The notes under the pieces: model-generated
The model's input: the letters and a program-made list of their open reading frames with translations, nothing else
Database searches by the model: none
What the model was told of the DNA's origin: nothing
In this document: piece after piece, positions 25,829 through 35,209 of the stretch
How the letters are laid out: each line of letters starts with the position of its first letter
Position numbering within the stretch: the stretch's first letter is position 1
Translations under genes and position numbers: made by a program
DNA from: Kaistella yonginensis
GTDB taxonomy: Bacteria; Bacteroidota; Bacteroidia; Flavobacteriales; Weeksellaceae
Direction: 5' to 3'
Length of the DNA stretch: 64,000 nt
NCBI RefSeq assembly: GCF_030409525.1
Contig: NZ_JAUFQB010000002.1
Coordinates: forward strand, 50,422-114,421

Positions 25829-26647
25829 ATGTTTAAAAAAACGACTTCTGTTCATTTTATAAATGCGGAAGGTAACGGTAACAGAATTATGGTTATTCCT
25901 ACCTTCGTACTGCTTTATTGGAAGAAATTTATATTCGTAATCGGTGGTGTCTTATCTGTTCTTCTTCTTGTTTTAGGTGTTTTTATTTACCAAAAAACGA
26001 GTGAAATATATAAAGAAGAGTTGCACCGAGCAAATTATATCAAAAGTAAAATTGATATGCAAAAACTACAGGAATCCTTTCAATCCATCAATCAAAGCAT
26101 GTTGAAAATTAACGGATTTATGCAAGAACGTGGCTTGCAAAAATTCTCAATGAAAAATGTTGGAGGTGAAGAAGGTTTTGATATTCAAGATGTTAACGAA
26201 GTCAGCAGTTTCTATGTAGGTTATATAAAAGAAATAGAAAACGCAATTACCAATGTGCCTTTGGGAAAACCACATCATGGAGAAATCACTTCTCATTTTG
26301 GAACTCGTGAAAATCCATTCTCGGGAGGAGGTGCAGAAACCCATTCAGGTATGGATTTCAGAGGAAATACCGGAGACCCAGTTAAGTCTACAGCGCACGG
26401 TAAAGTGAGTTTCGCAGGCGTGAAAGGTGGATATGGAAATTGTGTAATCATCGACCATGGTTACAATTTACAAACGCTATATGGACATTTCTCTCAAATC
26501 AAAGTAAAAGCAGGACAAGAAGTACAGTCGGGTGAAGTGATCGGTGCAGTGGGAAGTACGGGTAGGAGTACGGGACCGCATTTACATTATGAAGTGCATT
26601 TTAAAGGGGAAAGAATCAACCCAGAATTATATCTAAATTTTAAATAA
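25829..26647 (+). CDS. M23 family metallopeptidase, membrane-anchored
   Basis: A LytM-type peptidoglycan endopeptidase of 272 residues. A short cytoplasmic N-terminus is followed by one membrane helix (about 34-54) and a coiled-coil stalk (about 55-105). The catalytic domain has His172 and Asp176 in HSGMDFRG, His220 in LYGHF and His251/His253 in GPHLHYEVH, so the zinc site is complete. It probably trims cell-wall cross-links from the periplasmic side. The bactofilin gene starts 6 bp after its stop codon, and bactofilin-M23 pairing is known to shape cells in other bacteria. Confidence 0.93.
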   Translation: MFKKTTSVHFINAEGNGNRIMVIPTFVLLYWKKFIFVIGGVLSVLLLVLGVFIYQKTSEIYKEELHRANYIKSKIDMQKLQESFQSINQSMLKINGFMQERGLQKFSMKNVGGEEGFDIQDVNEVSSFYVGYIKEIENAITNVPLGKPHHGEITSHFGTRENPFSGGGAETHSGMDFRGNTGDPVKSTAHGKVSFAGVKGGYGNCVIIDHGYNLQTLYGHFSQIKVKAGQEVQSGEVIGAVGSTGRSTGPHLHYEVHFKGERINPELYLNFK

Positions 26648-26653
26648 AGACTG

Positions 26654-27061
26654 ATGTTCAAATTTAATTCAAACTCCAACGTAACCAATTCTAAAGTAAC
26701 CAATGAAGCAATCACTACGATTATCGGTGAAGATTTGGTGGTTGAAGGAAACTTAACTTCTCTCGCTAGCATTCGTGTTGATGGAAAAGTAAATGGTAAT
26801 GTAGACGTTCAGAAATTAGTGATTGTCGGCGAGAAGGCGCAAGTGTCTGGTGATATTTCAACCAAGAAGATTATTGTTTTTGGTAAAATTACGGGAAATA
26901 TTAAAGCAGCCGAAGTTCAAATTAAAAAAACAGGCCTTGTTAATGGTGATATCATCGTGCAGGCGATCGAAATAGAAATGGGTGGAAAATACAACGGCAA
27001 TCTGATCATGAATTCCATCCAACAAGAAGAAAAAAAATTCGAGAAAAATAGTAAGTCGTAA
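26654..27061 (+). CDS. bactofilin (polymer-forming cytoskeletal protein)
   Basis: Bactofilins form nucleotide-independent filaments, often at the membrane, and position cell-wall enzymes. This 135-residue protein has the right-handed beta-helix core from about residue 25 to 118, visible as repeating Val/Ile-Gly turns (VVEGNLTSLASIRVDGKVNGNV, VIVGEKAQVSGDI, VFGKITGNI), with short disordered ends. It lies 6 bp after the M23 peptidase and shares its promoter. Confidence 0.93.
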   Translation: MFKFNSNSNVTNSKVTNEAITTIIGEDLVVEGNLTSLASIRVDGKVNGNVDVQKLVIVGEKAQVSGDISTKKIIVFGKITGNIKAAEVQIKKTGLVNGDIIVQAIEIEMGGKYNGNLIMNSIQQEEKKFEKNSKS

Positions 27062-27163
27062 ATCAACTTTGGTCAATAGTCATTGGCGCTTGCCGTGTTG
27101 ATTATCTTCAAATGATCTGCGTATAAATTCATTTTCAAATGAACTTCTTTACATCAATATATG

Positions 27164-27197
27164 AACGGCTGTTTTAATTAAAATTGCCGTTTTTTTA
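27164..27197 (+). terminator. bactofilin operon terminator
   Basis: Arms AACGGC (27164-27169) and GCCGTT (27186-27191) enclose an AT-rich self-complementary loop, followed by T. The remaining spacer 27198-27457 is AT-rich with no gene seen. Confidence 0.75.
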
Positions 27198-27457
27198 TTT
27201 AGGGTCAGGGAAAAACAAATTTGTTATTTTTAAAACAGATTTAAACAACCTCGTATAAAAATTAGCCGTACCCGTGATTTTATATTCGTGAATGAACTAA
27301 AAACCGAGTATAATTACAGTAATTTTTAAAAATACTATTTTAAAATATGAAGTTAATTTTTTCCTGAAAATGGTTCTGCTGCTAGCTTCACTCCATATTT
27401 TTTTAAATTAGTTAAAAATATTACGGAATCTAGGGTGGTCAATTCAAAATAATTTCC

Positions 27458-27465
27458 TATTTTTG
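27458..27465 (+). promoter_or_regulatory. -7 promoter box of the rpsL-rpsG-fusA-rpsJ operon
   Basis: TATTTTTG matches TANNTTTG exactly, 24 nt before the rpsL ATG at 27490. No convincing -33 TTG is present at the expected distance. Confidence 0.6.
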
Positions 27466-27489
27466 CCCCCTAAAATAAAAAGCAATTTA

Positions 27490-27903
27490 ATGCCTACTAT
27501 TCAACAATTAGTAAGAAAAGGAAGAGTCTCGCTTGCCAAGAAGAGCAAATCGGCGGCCCTTGAATCCTGTCCACAAAAACGAGGTGTATGTACAAGAGTA
27601 TACACCACAACTCCAAAGAAACCTAACTCTGCACTTAGAAAAGTGGCAAGGGTAAGACTTTCTAATGGTAAAGAAGTTAACGCCTATATCCCGGGCGAAG
27701 GACACAATCTTCAAGAGCACTCGATAGTATTGGTTAGAGGCGGAAGGGTGAAAGACCTACCGGGAGTACGTTATCACATTGTTCGTGGAGCTTTGGACAC
27801 CGCAGGTGTAGCTGGAAGAACTCAAAGAAGATCTAAGTACGGAGCAAAAAGACCAAAACCAGGTCAAGCTGCGGCAGCACCAGCAAAAGGGAAGAAAAAG
27901 TAA
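27490..27903 (+). CDS. rpsL: 30S ribosomal protein S12
   Basis: S12 sits at the decoding centre. The true start is the ATG at 27490 ([12 protein letters not shown]...), giving 137 residues; an in-frame start 27 bp upstream overlaps the -7 box and adds nonconserved residues. The region [11 protein letters not shown] keeps Lys43 and GGRVKDLPG keeps Lys88, the wild-type residues at the classical streptomycin-resistance positions. A short Ala/Lys tail extends past the usual end. First gene of the str-type operon. Confidence 0.98.
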   Translation: MPTIQQLVRKGRVSLAKKSKSAALESCPQKRGVCTRVYTTTPKKPNSALRKVARVRLSNGKEVNAYIPGEGHNLQEHSIVLVRGGRVKDLPGVRYHIVRGALDTAGVAGRTQRRSKYGAKRPKPGQAAAAPAKGKKK

Positions 27904-27929
27904 TCATTAATTAGTAAAGAAGCGAAACA

Positions 27930-28406
27930 ATGAGAAAGACAAAAGCGAAAAAAAGACCGTTGTTACCGGATCCTAAATTTAATGATCAACTGGTAACAAG
28001 ATTTGTAAACAATTTGATGTTTGATGGTAAAAAATCAATCGCATTCAAAATTTTCTATGATGCAATAGATATTGTAGAAAGTAAAAAAGGGGATAACGAA
28101 AAAGAAGGTTTGGAAATCTGGAAAGATGCCCTAACTAATGTTATGCCACACGTAGAAGTACGTTCAAGAAGAATCGGTGGTGCAAACTTCCAGATTCCAA
28201 TGCCAATTAGAGCTGATAGAAAAATTTCTATGGCGATGAAATGGTTAATCAAATATTCTACAGCAAGAAACGATAAATCAATGGCTCAGAAATTAGCCTC
28301 TGAAGTGATCGCTGCTGCTAAAGAAGAAGGTGCTGCTTACAAAAAGAAAACAGACACTCACAGAATGGCTGAAGCAAACAAAGCATTTTCACACTTTAAA
28401 TTCTAA
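27930..28406 (+). CDS. rpsG: 30S ribosomal protein S7
   Basis: S7 organises the 3' domain of 16S rRNA and the E-site. The 158-residue protein has normal length, with MRKTKAKKRPLLPDP at the start and the conserved VEVRSRRIGGANFQIP RNA-binding segment. It lies between rpsL (26 bp) and fusA (6 bp) in the usual order. Confidence 0.98.
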   Translation: MRKTKAKKRPLLPDPKFNDQLVTRFVNNLMFDGKKSIAFKIFYDAIDIVESKKGDNEKEGLEIWKDALTNVMPHVEVRSRRIGGANFQIPMPIRADRKISMAMKWLIKYSTARNDKSMAQKLASEVIAAAKEEGAAYKKKTDTHRMAEANKAFSHFKF

Positions 28407-28412
28407 TCTGAA

Positions 28413-30530
28413 ATGGCAAGAGATCTTACATTCACAAGAAATATTGGTATTGCCGCGCATATTGATGCCGGTAAAACCACCACGACAGAAAGAATTTTAT
28501 TTTACACAGGTAAAGTTCACAAATTAGGAGAAACTCACCAAGGTTCATCACAAATGGACTGGATGGAGCAGGAAGCAGAAAGAGGGATTACCATTACTTC
28601 TGCAGCAACTACCTGTAAATGGATTTTCCCAAGACATGAAGGTGAGCCTACGCCAGGTTCTCACGAATACCACTTTAATATTATCGATACCCCAGGACAC
28701 GTAGATTTTACCGTTGAGGTTAATCGTTCATTAAGAGTATTAGATGGTTTGGTATTTTTATTCTCAGCGGTTGATGGTGTTGAACCTCAATCTGAAACCA
28801 ACTGGAGGTTGGCAGACAACTATAATGTTGCGAGAATGGGATTCGTAAACAAAATGGACCGACAAGGTGCTGACTTCCTTATGGTTGTAAACCAAGTAAA
28901 GGAAATGTTAGGATCTAATGCAGTGCCAATCGTTTTGCCAATCGGTGCTGAAGAAAACTTCACTGGAGTTGTAGATTTAATTAAAAACCGTGCTATCAAA
29001 TGGCATGATGATACTTTAGGTGCTACCTTCGACGTTGTTCCAATTCCGGAAGATATGTTGGAAGAAGTACACGCCTACAGAGAAAAATTAGTTGAAGCAG
29101 TTGCTGATTATGATGATACTTTGATGGAGAAATTCTTCGAAGATCCAGATTCAATCTCAGAAGACGAAATCAACGAAGCTTTAAGAAAAGCAACCATCGA
29201 TATGTCGATTATCCCAATGACTTGTGGTTCTTCATTTAAGAATAAAGGAGTACAATTTATGTTGGATGCAGTATGTAAATACTTGCCTTCACCAATGGAT
29301 AAAGAAGCAATCTACGGTACCAACCCAAAAACAGAAGAAGAGGTTTCTAGAAAACCTTCAGTTACTGAGCCTTTCTCCGCTTTAGCATTTAAAATTGCTA
29401 CCGATCCTTTCGTAGGAAGATTAGCATTCTTTAGAGCATATTCAGGAAGACTTGATGCAGGTTCTTATGTGTTAAACACAAGATCAGGTAACAAAGAAAG
29501 AATTTCTAGAATTTACCAAATGCACGCTAATAAGCAAAATCCTGTAGAATATATTGAAGCAGGAGATATTGGTGCAGCAGTTGGATTTAAAGATATCAAA
29601 ACAGGAGATACTTTGTGTGATGAGAAAAACCCAATCGTTCTAGAATCGATGGTGTTCCCAGATCCAGTAATCGGTATCGCTGTAGAACCTAAAACAAAAG
29701 CAGATCAGGATAAGATGGGGAACGCTTTGGCAAAATTGTCAGAAGAAGATCCTACTTTCCAAGTGAAAACTGACGAAGCTTCTGGTCAAACGATTATTTC
29801 AGGAATGGGTGAACTTCACCTGGATATCTTGATCGATCGTATGAGAAGAGAATTCAAAGTTGAGGTGAACCAAGGTGAGCCGCAAGTAGAATACAAAGAA
29901 AACCTTACCCAAGTTGCTGCCCACAGAGAAGTTTATAAAAAACAATCAGGTGGACGTGGGAAATTTGCAGATATTCAGTTTGAATTAGGCCCAACCGACG
30001 ACGGTAAAGCTGGTCTAGTATTCGTAAATGAAATCAAAGGTGGTAACATTCCAAGAGAATTTATTCCATCGGTAGAAAAAGGTTTCAAAGAATCTATGAA
30101 AAACGGTCCTTTAGCAGGATTTGAAGTAGAAGGAATTAAAGTAACTTTGAAAGACGGATCTTTCCACGCAGTGGATTCAGATGCATTATCTTTCGAGCTT
30201 GCAGCAAAAATGGGCTTCAGAGAAGCAGGTAAAAAAGCGAAACCAGTAATCATGGAACCAATCATGAAACTGGAAGTAGTAACTCCAGAAGAATACATGG
30301 GAGATATCGTAGGCGACCTTAACAGAAGAAGAGGAACCGTAAACGGTATGGATGACAGAAACAACGCGAAAGTAATCAAAGGATTCGTTCCACTTTCAGA
30401 AATGTTCGGTTATGTAACTTCATTGAGAACCCTGTCTTCAGGTAGAGCAACATCTTCAATGGAATTCGAAAAATACGAAGCAGCTCCTCAAAATGTCGCT
30501 GAAAAAGTAATCGAAAAAGCAAGAGGTTAA
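28413..30530 (+). CDS. fusA: elongation factor G
   Basis: EF-G drives ribosomal translocation by GTP hydrolysis. The 705 residues are full length, with G1 [15 protein letters not shown], the switch region [12 protein letters not shown]3 [10 protein letters not shown]4 NKMDRQGAD, then domains II to V with GMGELHLDI. It follows rpsG by 6 bp and precedes rpsJ. tuf, which often comes next in other bacteria, is not here. Confidence 0.98.
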   Translation: MARDLTFTRNIGIAAHIDAGKTTTTERILFYTGKVHKLGETHQGSSQMDWMEQEAERGITITSAATTCKWIFPRHEGEPTPGSHEYHFNIIDTPGHVDFTVEVNRSLRVLDGLVFLFSAVDGVEPQSETNWRLADNYNVARMGFVNKMDRQGADFLMVVNQVKEMLGSNAVPIVLPIGAEENFTGVVDLIKNRAIKWHDDTLGATFDVVPIPEDMLEEVHAYREKLVEAVADYDDTLMEKFFEDPDSISEDEINEALRKATIDMSIIPMTCGSSFKNKGVQFMLDAVCKYLPSPMDKEAIYGTNPKTEEEVSRKPSVTEPFSALAFKIATDPFVGRLAFFRAYSGRLDAGSYVLNTRSGNKERISRIYQMHANKQNPVEYIEAGDIGAAVGFKDIKTGDTLCDEKNPIVLESMVFPDPVIGIAVEPKTKADQDKMGNALAKLSEEDPTFQVKTDEASGQTIISGMGELHLDILIDRMRREFKVEVNQGEPQVEYKENLTQVAAHREVYKKQSGGRGKFADIQFELGPTDDGKAGLVFVNEIKGGNIPREFIPSVEKGFKESMKNGPLAGFEVEGIKVTLKDGSFHAVDSDALSFELAAKMGFREAGKKAKPVIMEPIMKLEVVTPEEYMGDIVGDLNRRRGTVNGMDDRNNAKVIKGFVPLSEMFGYVTSLRTLSSGRATSSMEFEKYEAAPQNVAEKVIEKARG

Positions 30531-30548
30531 TATTTAAATTAGATCAAA

Positions 30549-30854
30549 ATGTCACAAAGAATCAGAATAAAATTAAAATCTTACGATTACAATTTGGTAG
30601 ACAAATCTGCTGAGAAAATCGTAAAAACGGTAAAAGCTACCGGTGCTGTTGTAAACGGTCCGATTCCTTTGCCAACGAATAAGAGAATCTTCACCGTGTT
30701 GAGATCTCCTCACGTTAACAAAAAAGCAAGAGAACAATTCCAACTATCTGCACACAAAAGATTGATGGACATCTATTCTTCTTCTTCCAAAACAGTAGAT
30801 GCCCTAATGAAATTAGAGCTTCCTTCAGGAGTTGATGTAGAAATTAAAGTGTGA
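30549..30854 (+). CDS. rpsJ: 30S ribosomal protein S10
   Basis: S10 (NusE) has roles in the 30S head and in transcription antitermination with NusB. The 101-residue protein shows [14 protein letters not shown] at the start and the [13 protein letters not shown] motif. It ends its transcription unit: a strong terminator follows within 25 nt. In most genomes rplC would follow directly; here it lies 6.5 kb away. Confidence 0.98.
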   Translation: MSQRIRIKLKSYDYNLVDKSAEKIVKTVKATGAVVNGPIPLPTNKRIFTVLRSPHVNKKAREQFQLSAHKRLMDIYSSSSKTVDALMKLELPSGVDVEIKV

Positions 30855-30878
30855 TAAAATCACCTTTGCTATGATAGC

Positions 30879-30911
30879 AAATCCCTTTTCGAAAGAAGAG
30901 GGATTTTTTTT
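30879..30911 (+). terminator. rpsJ terminator
   Basis: A 12-bp stem with a single G-T pair and a GAAA tetraloop (arms 30879-30890 and 30895-30906) is followed by T. It cleanly separates rpsL-rpsG-fusA-rpsJ from what follows. Confidence 0.95.
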
Positions 30912-30950
30912 GGGAGCAACCAAATTTTCGCATTTGTTCGAAGAATCGTA

Positions 30951-31021
30951 CCCGCTTTTCATTCCAATCTTTTTCTTCCCGCCGAAGCGAAAAGAAAAAG
31001 GATTTCCATTGCAATCGGGGC
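30951..31021. repeat. structured intergenic element, copy 1
   Basis: CCCGC at the left and CAATCGGGGC at the right enclose a long imperfect hairpin (AATCTTTTTCTT against AAGAAAAAGGATT). A second element with the same layout is at 54972-55042. Such CCCGC...CGGGGC elements recur, to my recollection, between flavobacterial genes; they carry no supported gene. The rest of 30912-31139 holds this element and a palindrome. Confidence 0.55.
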
Positions 31022-31068
31022 TAGAAATTCAGGCAGTTTTTCTAACCAAAGAATTTTTTTCAAAACTC

Positions 31069-31101
31069 AAACCTTCAAGGTTTTAAAAACCTTGAAGGTT
31101 T
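31069..31101. repeat. perfect palindrome, possible bidirectional terminator
   Basis: Two 16-bp arms (31069-31084 and 31086-31101) are exact reverse complements around a single base. It lies 38 bp before a GLPGLI gene. The arms themselves contain short A- and T-runs, but no long T-run follows, so it may be a repeat element and not a terminator. Confidence 0.7.
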
Positions 31102-31139
31102 ATAAAAAATCCCTATTTTTGGCTTAGAAAACCCAATCA

Positions 31140-31970
31140 ATGAAAAAACTATTTCTCCTTCTCATCTTTCCCCTTTTCTTTTCCGCACAAACCCACCGTT
31201 TTATCTACGAATACCAATTCAAAAGCGATTCGTTAGCAAAAGAATTCTCCAAGGATAATATGATTCTCGATGTCAATCCAGACGAGGTAAAATTCTATCC
31301 GCACATCTACGCGGAAAAAGACTCCATCAATAAAGTACAAAAAACAAGAAGTTATATCTGGGAAGAAGTTTTACCCGCGCTCACACGAAAAAGAAATACC
31401 AACGAAAATACTTCGTTCGTCTTATTAAACGATTTTTTTAAAATAGAAACCAAAGACGAAATGACTTGGAAACTTTCCTCAGAAACAAAAAATGTTGGAA
31501 ATTACAAACTACAAAAAGCAACCACCAATTTCGGCGGTAGAAACTGGACCGCTTGGTTTAATTCTGAAGTGAATTTAAATGAAGGACCGTATAAATTTAG
31601 AGGATTACCAGGTTTAGTATTTGAGATTTCCGATGATAAAAACAATTTTAAATTCAGTTTAATCAAAAGTTATCAACTCAAAGAAACGTATGATACCCGT
31701 GATATTTTAGAAACATTTGCGGGGGATAAACCGATTTTGGTTAGTGAAAAAATGTTGCTAAAAAAGCAATTAGAATTATTCAATGATCCTTTGCAAGATT
31801 TCAAAGAAGATTTTAAATCAGGTTCTGGTGACACAAAATACTACGTGATGGGAACACAAGTGAAATCGATAGAGCAGTTCAAAGATCTTACGCTCCAAAC
31901 CCAGGAAAGAATGCGTAAAGAAAACAATCCCATCGAATTGGATAGGGCCATTAAATATCCCACAAAATAG
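31140..31970 (+). CDS. GLPGLI family protein, copy 1
   Basis: GLPGLI proteins are exported Bacteroidota proteins of unknown function named after a central motif. This 276-residue protein has a signal peptide (about 1-17, ending FFSAQT) and the motif RGLPGLVFEI at residues 154-163, preceded by the typical WTAWFNSEVNLNEGPYKF. The C-terminal third is Lys/Glu-rich. It sits in the interruption between rpsJ and rplC with a second, divergent family member at 36339. It probably resides in the periplasm. Confidence 0.92.
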   Translation: MKKLFLLLIFPLFFSAQTHRFIYEYQFKSDSLAKEFSKDNMILDVNPDEVKFYPHIYAEKDSINKVQKTRSYIWEEVLPALTRKRNTNENTSFVLLNDFFKIETKDEMTWKLSSETKNVGNYKLQKATTNFGGRNWTAWFNSEVNLNEGPYKFRGLPGLVFEISDDKNNFKFSLIKSYQLKETYDTRDILETFAGDKPILVSEKMLLKKQLELFNDPLQDFKEDFKSGSGDTKYYVMGTQVKSIEQFKDLTLQTQERMRKENNPIELDRAIKYPTK

Positions 31971-31991
31971 ATTTCTCTTTCATTTATAATT

Positions 31992-31999
31992 TACCTTTG
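31992..31999 (+). promoter_or_regulatory. -7 promoter box upstream of the iron-permease-family gene
   Basis: TACCTTTG matches TANNTTTG exactly, 17 nt before the ATG. Confidence 0.5.
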
Positions 32000-32016
32000 T
32001 ACAAATTATAAGTGAA

Positions 32017-32511
32017 ATGGCACAGTCGAAAAAATCATATTTTGAAAAGTTCGCCAATCTGGCAACAACTTTCACCGGAAGTTCCCTCGCATTTTTGGGC
32101 GCCCTGTCAATAGTTATTATTTGGGCAGTTTCTGGACCTATTTTTAACTATTCCGAAACATGGCAGCTGGTCATTAACACCGGAACTACCATTATTACTT
32201 TTCTGATGGTTTTCCTTATTCAGAAATCTCAAAATAAGGATTCCAAGGCTATTCAGATAAAATTAAATGAAATCATTGCTTCCAATGAACGTGCGAGCAA
32301 TCGGATTGTAGATATTGAAGATCTTACCGAAAAAGAACTTGATCAACTTCATTTATTTTACGCAAAGTTAGCCGATGAAGCTGAAGAAGATATTGATATT
32401 CACTCCTCGCATTCTATTGACGCCGCCAAAAGAAACCAAAATTTCAAATACGCTAAATTTCAAACCCGACACGAAGAATGGCTTCAAAACCAACAAAAGG
32501 AATCGAATTGA
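32017..32511 (+). CDS. low affinity iron permease family protein
   Basis: This 164-residue protein has two membrane helices (about 22-43 and 51-70). The first is preceded by SYFEKFANLATTFTGSSLAF and the second is followed by QKSQNKDSKAIQIKLNEII, the core pattern of the low-affinity iron permease family (PF04120). The acidic C-terminus is cytoplasmic. The family name comes from yeast Fet4; bacterial members have little direct evidence for iron transport. The terminator hairpin overlaps its stop codon. Confidence 0.88.
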   Translation: MAQSKKSYFEKFANLATTFTGSSLAFLGALSIVIIWAVSGPIFNYSETWQLVINTGTTIITFLMVFLIQKSQNKDSKAIQIKLNEIIASNERASNRIVDIEDLTEKELDQLHLFYAKLADEAEEDIDIHSSHSIDAAKRNQNFKYAKFQTRHEEWLQNQQKESN

Positions 32512-32524
32512 TTCCTTTTTATTA
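32495..32524 (+). terminator. terminator overlapping the end of the iron-permease-family gene
   Basis: Arms at 32495-32504 and 32510-32519 form a perfect 10-bp stem followed by T. The left arm codes for the last residues and the stop codon TGA (32509-32511) touches the right arm. Confidence 0.8.
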
Positions 32525-32525
32525 T

Positions 32526-35207
32526 TTATTGTTTTTTCATAAAGTAGTCATAGTAGGAGCAACTTCCCTGCAAAGCTTTTGAAGTCTGCGTGTTGCCATA
32601 TTTGTTTTTCAGTTCAGCGAAGTACGTTCGGTATTTCTGATTTTTTGTGTGATCTACATTTTTTATATACGCCGCTTCTTTTGTCGAATAATCTGGATCG
32701 TCATAACTTAAATCAAAGGTTTGTTTTTCCTGATATTGGTAAAATTTCCCTTGTTCTGCACTCGCCATTTGAAAGAGGATTCTGGCTTTCTGTTCCGCAT
32801 TATTTGATAAGTTTAAGGCTTTTTGATAATAGTGAATCGACAGATCAAAATTGTCGGGTTCTATAAAACTCGTCGAGCTGAAGTTTTTATAATAATATTG
32901 AAAAGTAGGCTGATCACTATTGTAAAAATGAAATTTAGGGCCATTGGAATTGTCAACATCCATCACGAAAACTTCCCGATAATAACCTAAAACAGAGGTG
33001 TTGTACAACACATTGCCAATCATTTGATTCGCCTGCACAGCCTGATCATCTTTAGCCTGTCCAATTTTTTGTAATTGAATCAATGCCGTTGCCAATTCGA
33101 GTTTATTCATTTTATCTTTAATGAATGGGAATGTGGCAAAATCTACCGGTTCCATACTTATACTTTCCGGACTTTCAAAACTTTCCCAAATGTTATGCCC
33201 GAAGATTAAGGAGGAGATTTGATGAAATCCATTATAAGATTCGTCAAATTTCATTTTCTTGATTTCTGGTTGATCAGCATCATTCCATAAATATTCAATC
33301 CGTGGTATGCCACTAAAATCTTGCGCCAGTTCGTAGAATTTTTTTGCTTTCTCGAAGTTGGCTAAGCGCATTTCTCGGTCGCCATAGATTACATTAAAGA
33401 AGGCATCGATATTGCCAACATCATCAATATTTTTAGCGATTATTTTTTGCTCCAAAGTCGACTTGTGCTCTTTTTTGTAAAAATCTTGCACACTTTTTAC
33501 CAATTTCGAGTTGGGATTGTATTGCAGATCAGATAATCGGTTACTCATTAAAAATGATTTTCCTTCTTCACCTTGAATATAATACCGGTTGGCTAAAACA
33601 TCGCGAATAAATTCCTTGGTCGACGGTTGGTCTTCACCATACGTATAAGGATGATTTTCCTCATTGGCAGTGATTTCAGTAAAGAGCTGCGGATAGGTCT
33701 TCATTAAATATGCTTCATATTCTGCCGTAATTTTTGGTTCAGATGAAATGTCATTGAGCATTTTCATGCGGTCGATTTCACCTTGATATTCTGGGTTCGC
33801 GGTTTTAATTTGTGTTAATATTTCTGCGCTTTTTTCATAATCCTTTTTCAGAAAAGAGAGATAGGCAGCTGCAATTTGCCAAAACTCATCGTCTGATTTT
33901 TCTTTAATTTTCGAAGTCAGCTTTTCAAAATCATTTAGAAAATTTACGGTCGGCTCATCTGACCACAAATAATTGTTTTTAGAGTAAAACGGAATTCGGT
34001 TGGGGTTGTTAAGTAATTCTTTGTCACTTTGATCGGCCGCTTTTCCGGGTGAACTCTGTTGGTCTGATTTGAATAAATTTTGGAAGAAATTTTTTACACG
34101 CTGCCAAAAACCAATTTCACTTACAATTTCATTTTTTATTTTATCTGAAGGGTTTTTTTGATTGGTCGCACCTTGGGCCGCGTTGTCCGGGTTATCATTG
34201 TTTAGATAAATTGGCAAATAATTTCGTTCGAGCTCATTGATGCTTCTAGCCGCTAAAACTTTTAGGATTTCTGAGTTTGGATCAAGGTCGTACATTTTTT
34301 CCATCATGGGGATTGGATTGCTGAAATCCTCATAACCCAAAAGAAAGTAGGCCATGTTTTTTTCCTGCGGACTTTTTGCTCTTTCTAATAAATGATCAAA
34401 CTTCACCGAATCCGATAACTTCATGGAGGTAAATACGTTTTCTTTTCTGCTTTTACTGTTGATAAAAACCTGAAAGAAATTCCAATTGGCTTCATCAAAT
34501 AATTGTAAGCCACGTTGGGCTCCTGCAAATTGATCTAACGCCAAATAATATGGAGCAGATTTCAATTGCAAGGGTTCTACATAAGTTTTAAATGCATCGA
34601 CTGATTTTTGATATTGGTGAACATAATGGTTAAATCGCACCAGTTGATAGCCATATCTTAATTTAATTTCAGGATTTTTCGCTGCGTTATATAAAGATGT
34701 TAAAGCGGAAATCGTTTTGTTGTAATCAAGGTTAGTTGCATTTTTAATAGGTTGGTCGCTATCATTGTAAAAAGAATCTGTATTTTCACCATAGCTGATT
34801 TTCATAAAGGGTTCCAAATATTTGGCTTCAATCAAATAGTCAATCGCTTCTAAATGTTTTTGGTAATTTCCTAATTTTTTCAGCACAGGATTATTAGAAT
34901 TCCCTTTTTTAAAGGCATTCAACTCGCTCATCGGCATTTTTTCTACGAGCAATTTTGTTTCAGCATAATTCAGCGAATTCTCAAAATATTTTTGCCAAGC
35001 TTCTATATTTTCATTTGGGATTTCGTAATGTTCATGTCCATAAAACCGATTCGACAAGGTGTGCAGAAACGGCAAATAGGTTTTATCTTTAATGATGCTT
35101 TGGGTGAACAGATTAAAATATTCATAATCTGGATCGTACCAAGCGCAAGCATTTACTTTGGAAAACATCAAGAAAAAGAAACCGGCGGATAGCATAATTT
35201 TTTTCAT
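32526..35207 (-). CDS. large exported protein with TPR-like repeats, unknown function
   Basis: This 893-residue protein has a signal peptide (about 1-20, ending VNACAWYDPDYEYF). The body consists of helical pairs resembling tetratricopeptide repeats, for example YEKSAEILTQIKTANPEY, FEKAKKFYELAQDF and DLSIHYYQKALNLSNNAEQKARILFQMASAEQGK. A less ordered linker (about 345-400) holds a low-complexity Ser/Asp stretch. It probably acts as a scaffold in the periplasm or at the cell surface. I recognise no named family. It lies 2 bp after the lipoprotein gene on the same strand, so the two form an operon inside the rpsJ-rplC interruption. Confidence 0.8.
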   Translation of the reverse strand: MKKIMLSAGFFFLMFSKVNACAWYDPDYEYFNLFTQSIIKDKTYLPFLHTLSNRFYGHEHYEIPNENIEAWQKYFENSLNYAETKLLVEKMPMSELNAFKKGNSNNPVLKKLGNYQKHLEAIDYLIEAKYLEPFMKISYGENTDSFYNDSDQPIKNATNLDYNKTISALTSLYNAAKNPEIKLRYGYQLVRFNHYVHQYQKSVDAFKTYVEPLQLKSAPYYLALDQFAGAQRGLQLFDEANWNFFQVFINSKSRKENVFTSMKLSDSVKFDHLLERAKSPQEKNMAYFLLGYEDFSNPIPMMEKMYDLDPNSEILKVLAARSINELERNYLPIYLNNDNPDNAAQGATNQKNPSDKIKNEIVSEIGFWQRVKNFFQNLFKSDQQSSPGKAADQSDKELLNNPNRIPFYSKNNYLWSDEPTVNFLNDFEKLTSKIKEKSDDEFWQIAAAYLSFLKKDYEKSAEILTQIKTANPEYQGEIDRMKMLNDISSEPKITAEYEAYLMKTYPQLFTEITANEENHPYTYGEDQPSTKEFIRDVLANRYYIQGEEGKSFLMSNRLSDLQYNPNSKLVKSVQDFYKKEHKSTLEQKIIAKNIDDVGNIDAFFNVIYGDREMRLANFEKAKKFYELAQDFSGIPRIEYLWNDADQPEIKKMKFDESYNGFHQISSLIFGHNIWESFESPESISMEPVDFATFPFIKDKMNKLELATALIQLQKIGQAKDDQAVQANQMIGNVLYNTSVLGYYREVFVMDVDNSNGPKFHFYNSDQPTFQYYYKNFSSTSFIEPDNFDLSIHYYQKALNLSNNAEQKARILFQMASAEQGKFYQYQEKQTFDLSYDDPDYSTKEAAYIKNVDHTKNQKYRTYFAELKNKYGNTQTSKALQGSCSYYDYFMKKQ

Positions 35208-35209
35208 AA

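Noticed and set aside
29975..30379. 134-residue frame opposite fusA
   Set aside because: It is a shadow of the EF-G coding sequence.
30871..31086. 71-residue frame after rpsJ
   Set aside because: It runs through the rpsJ terminator and the structured intergenic element, and has no protein-like pattern.
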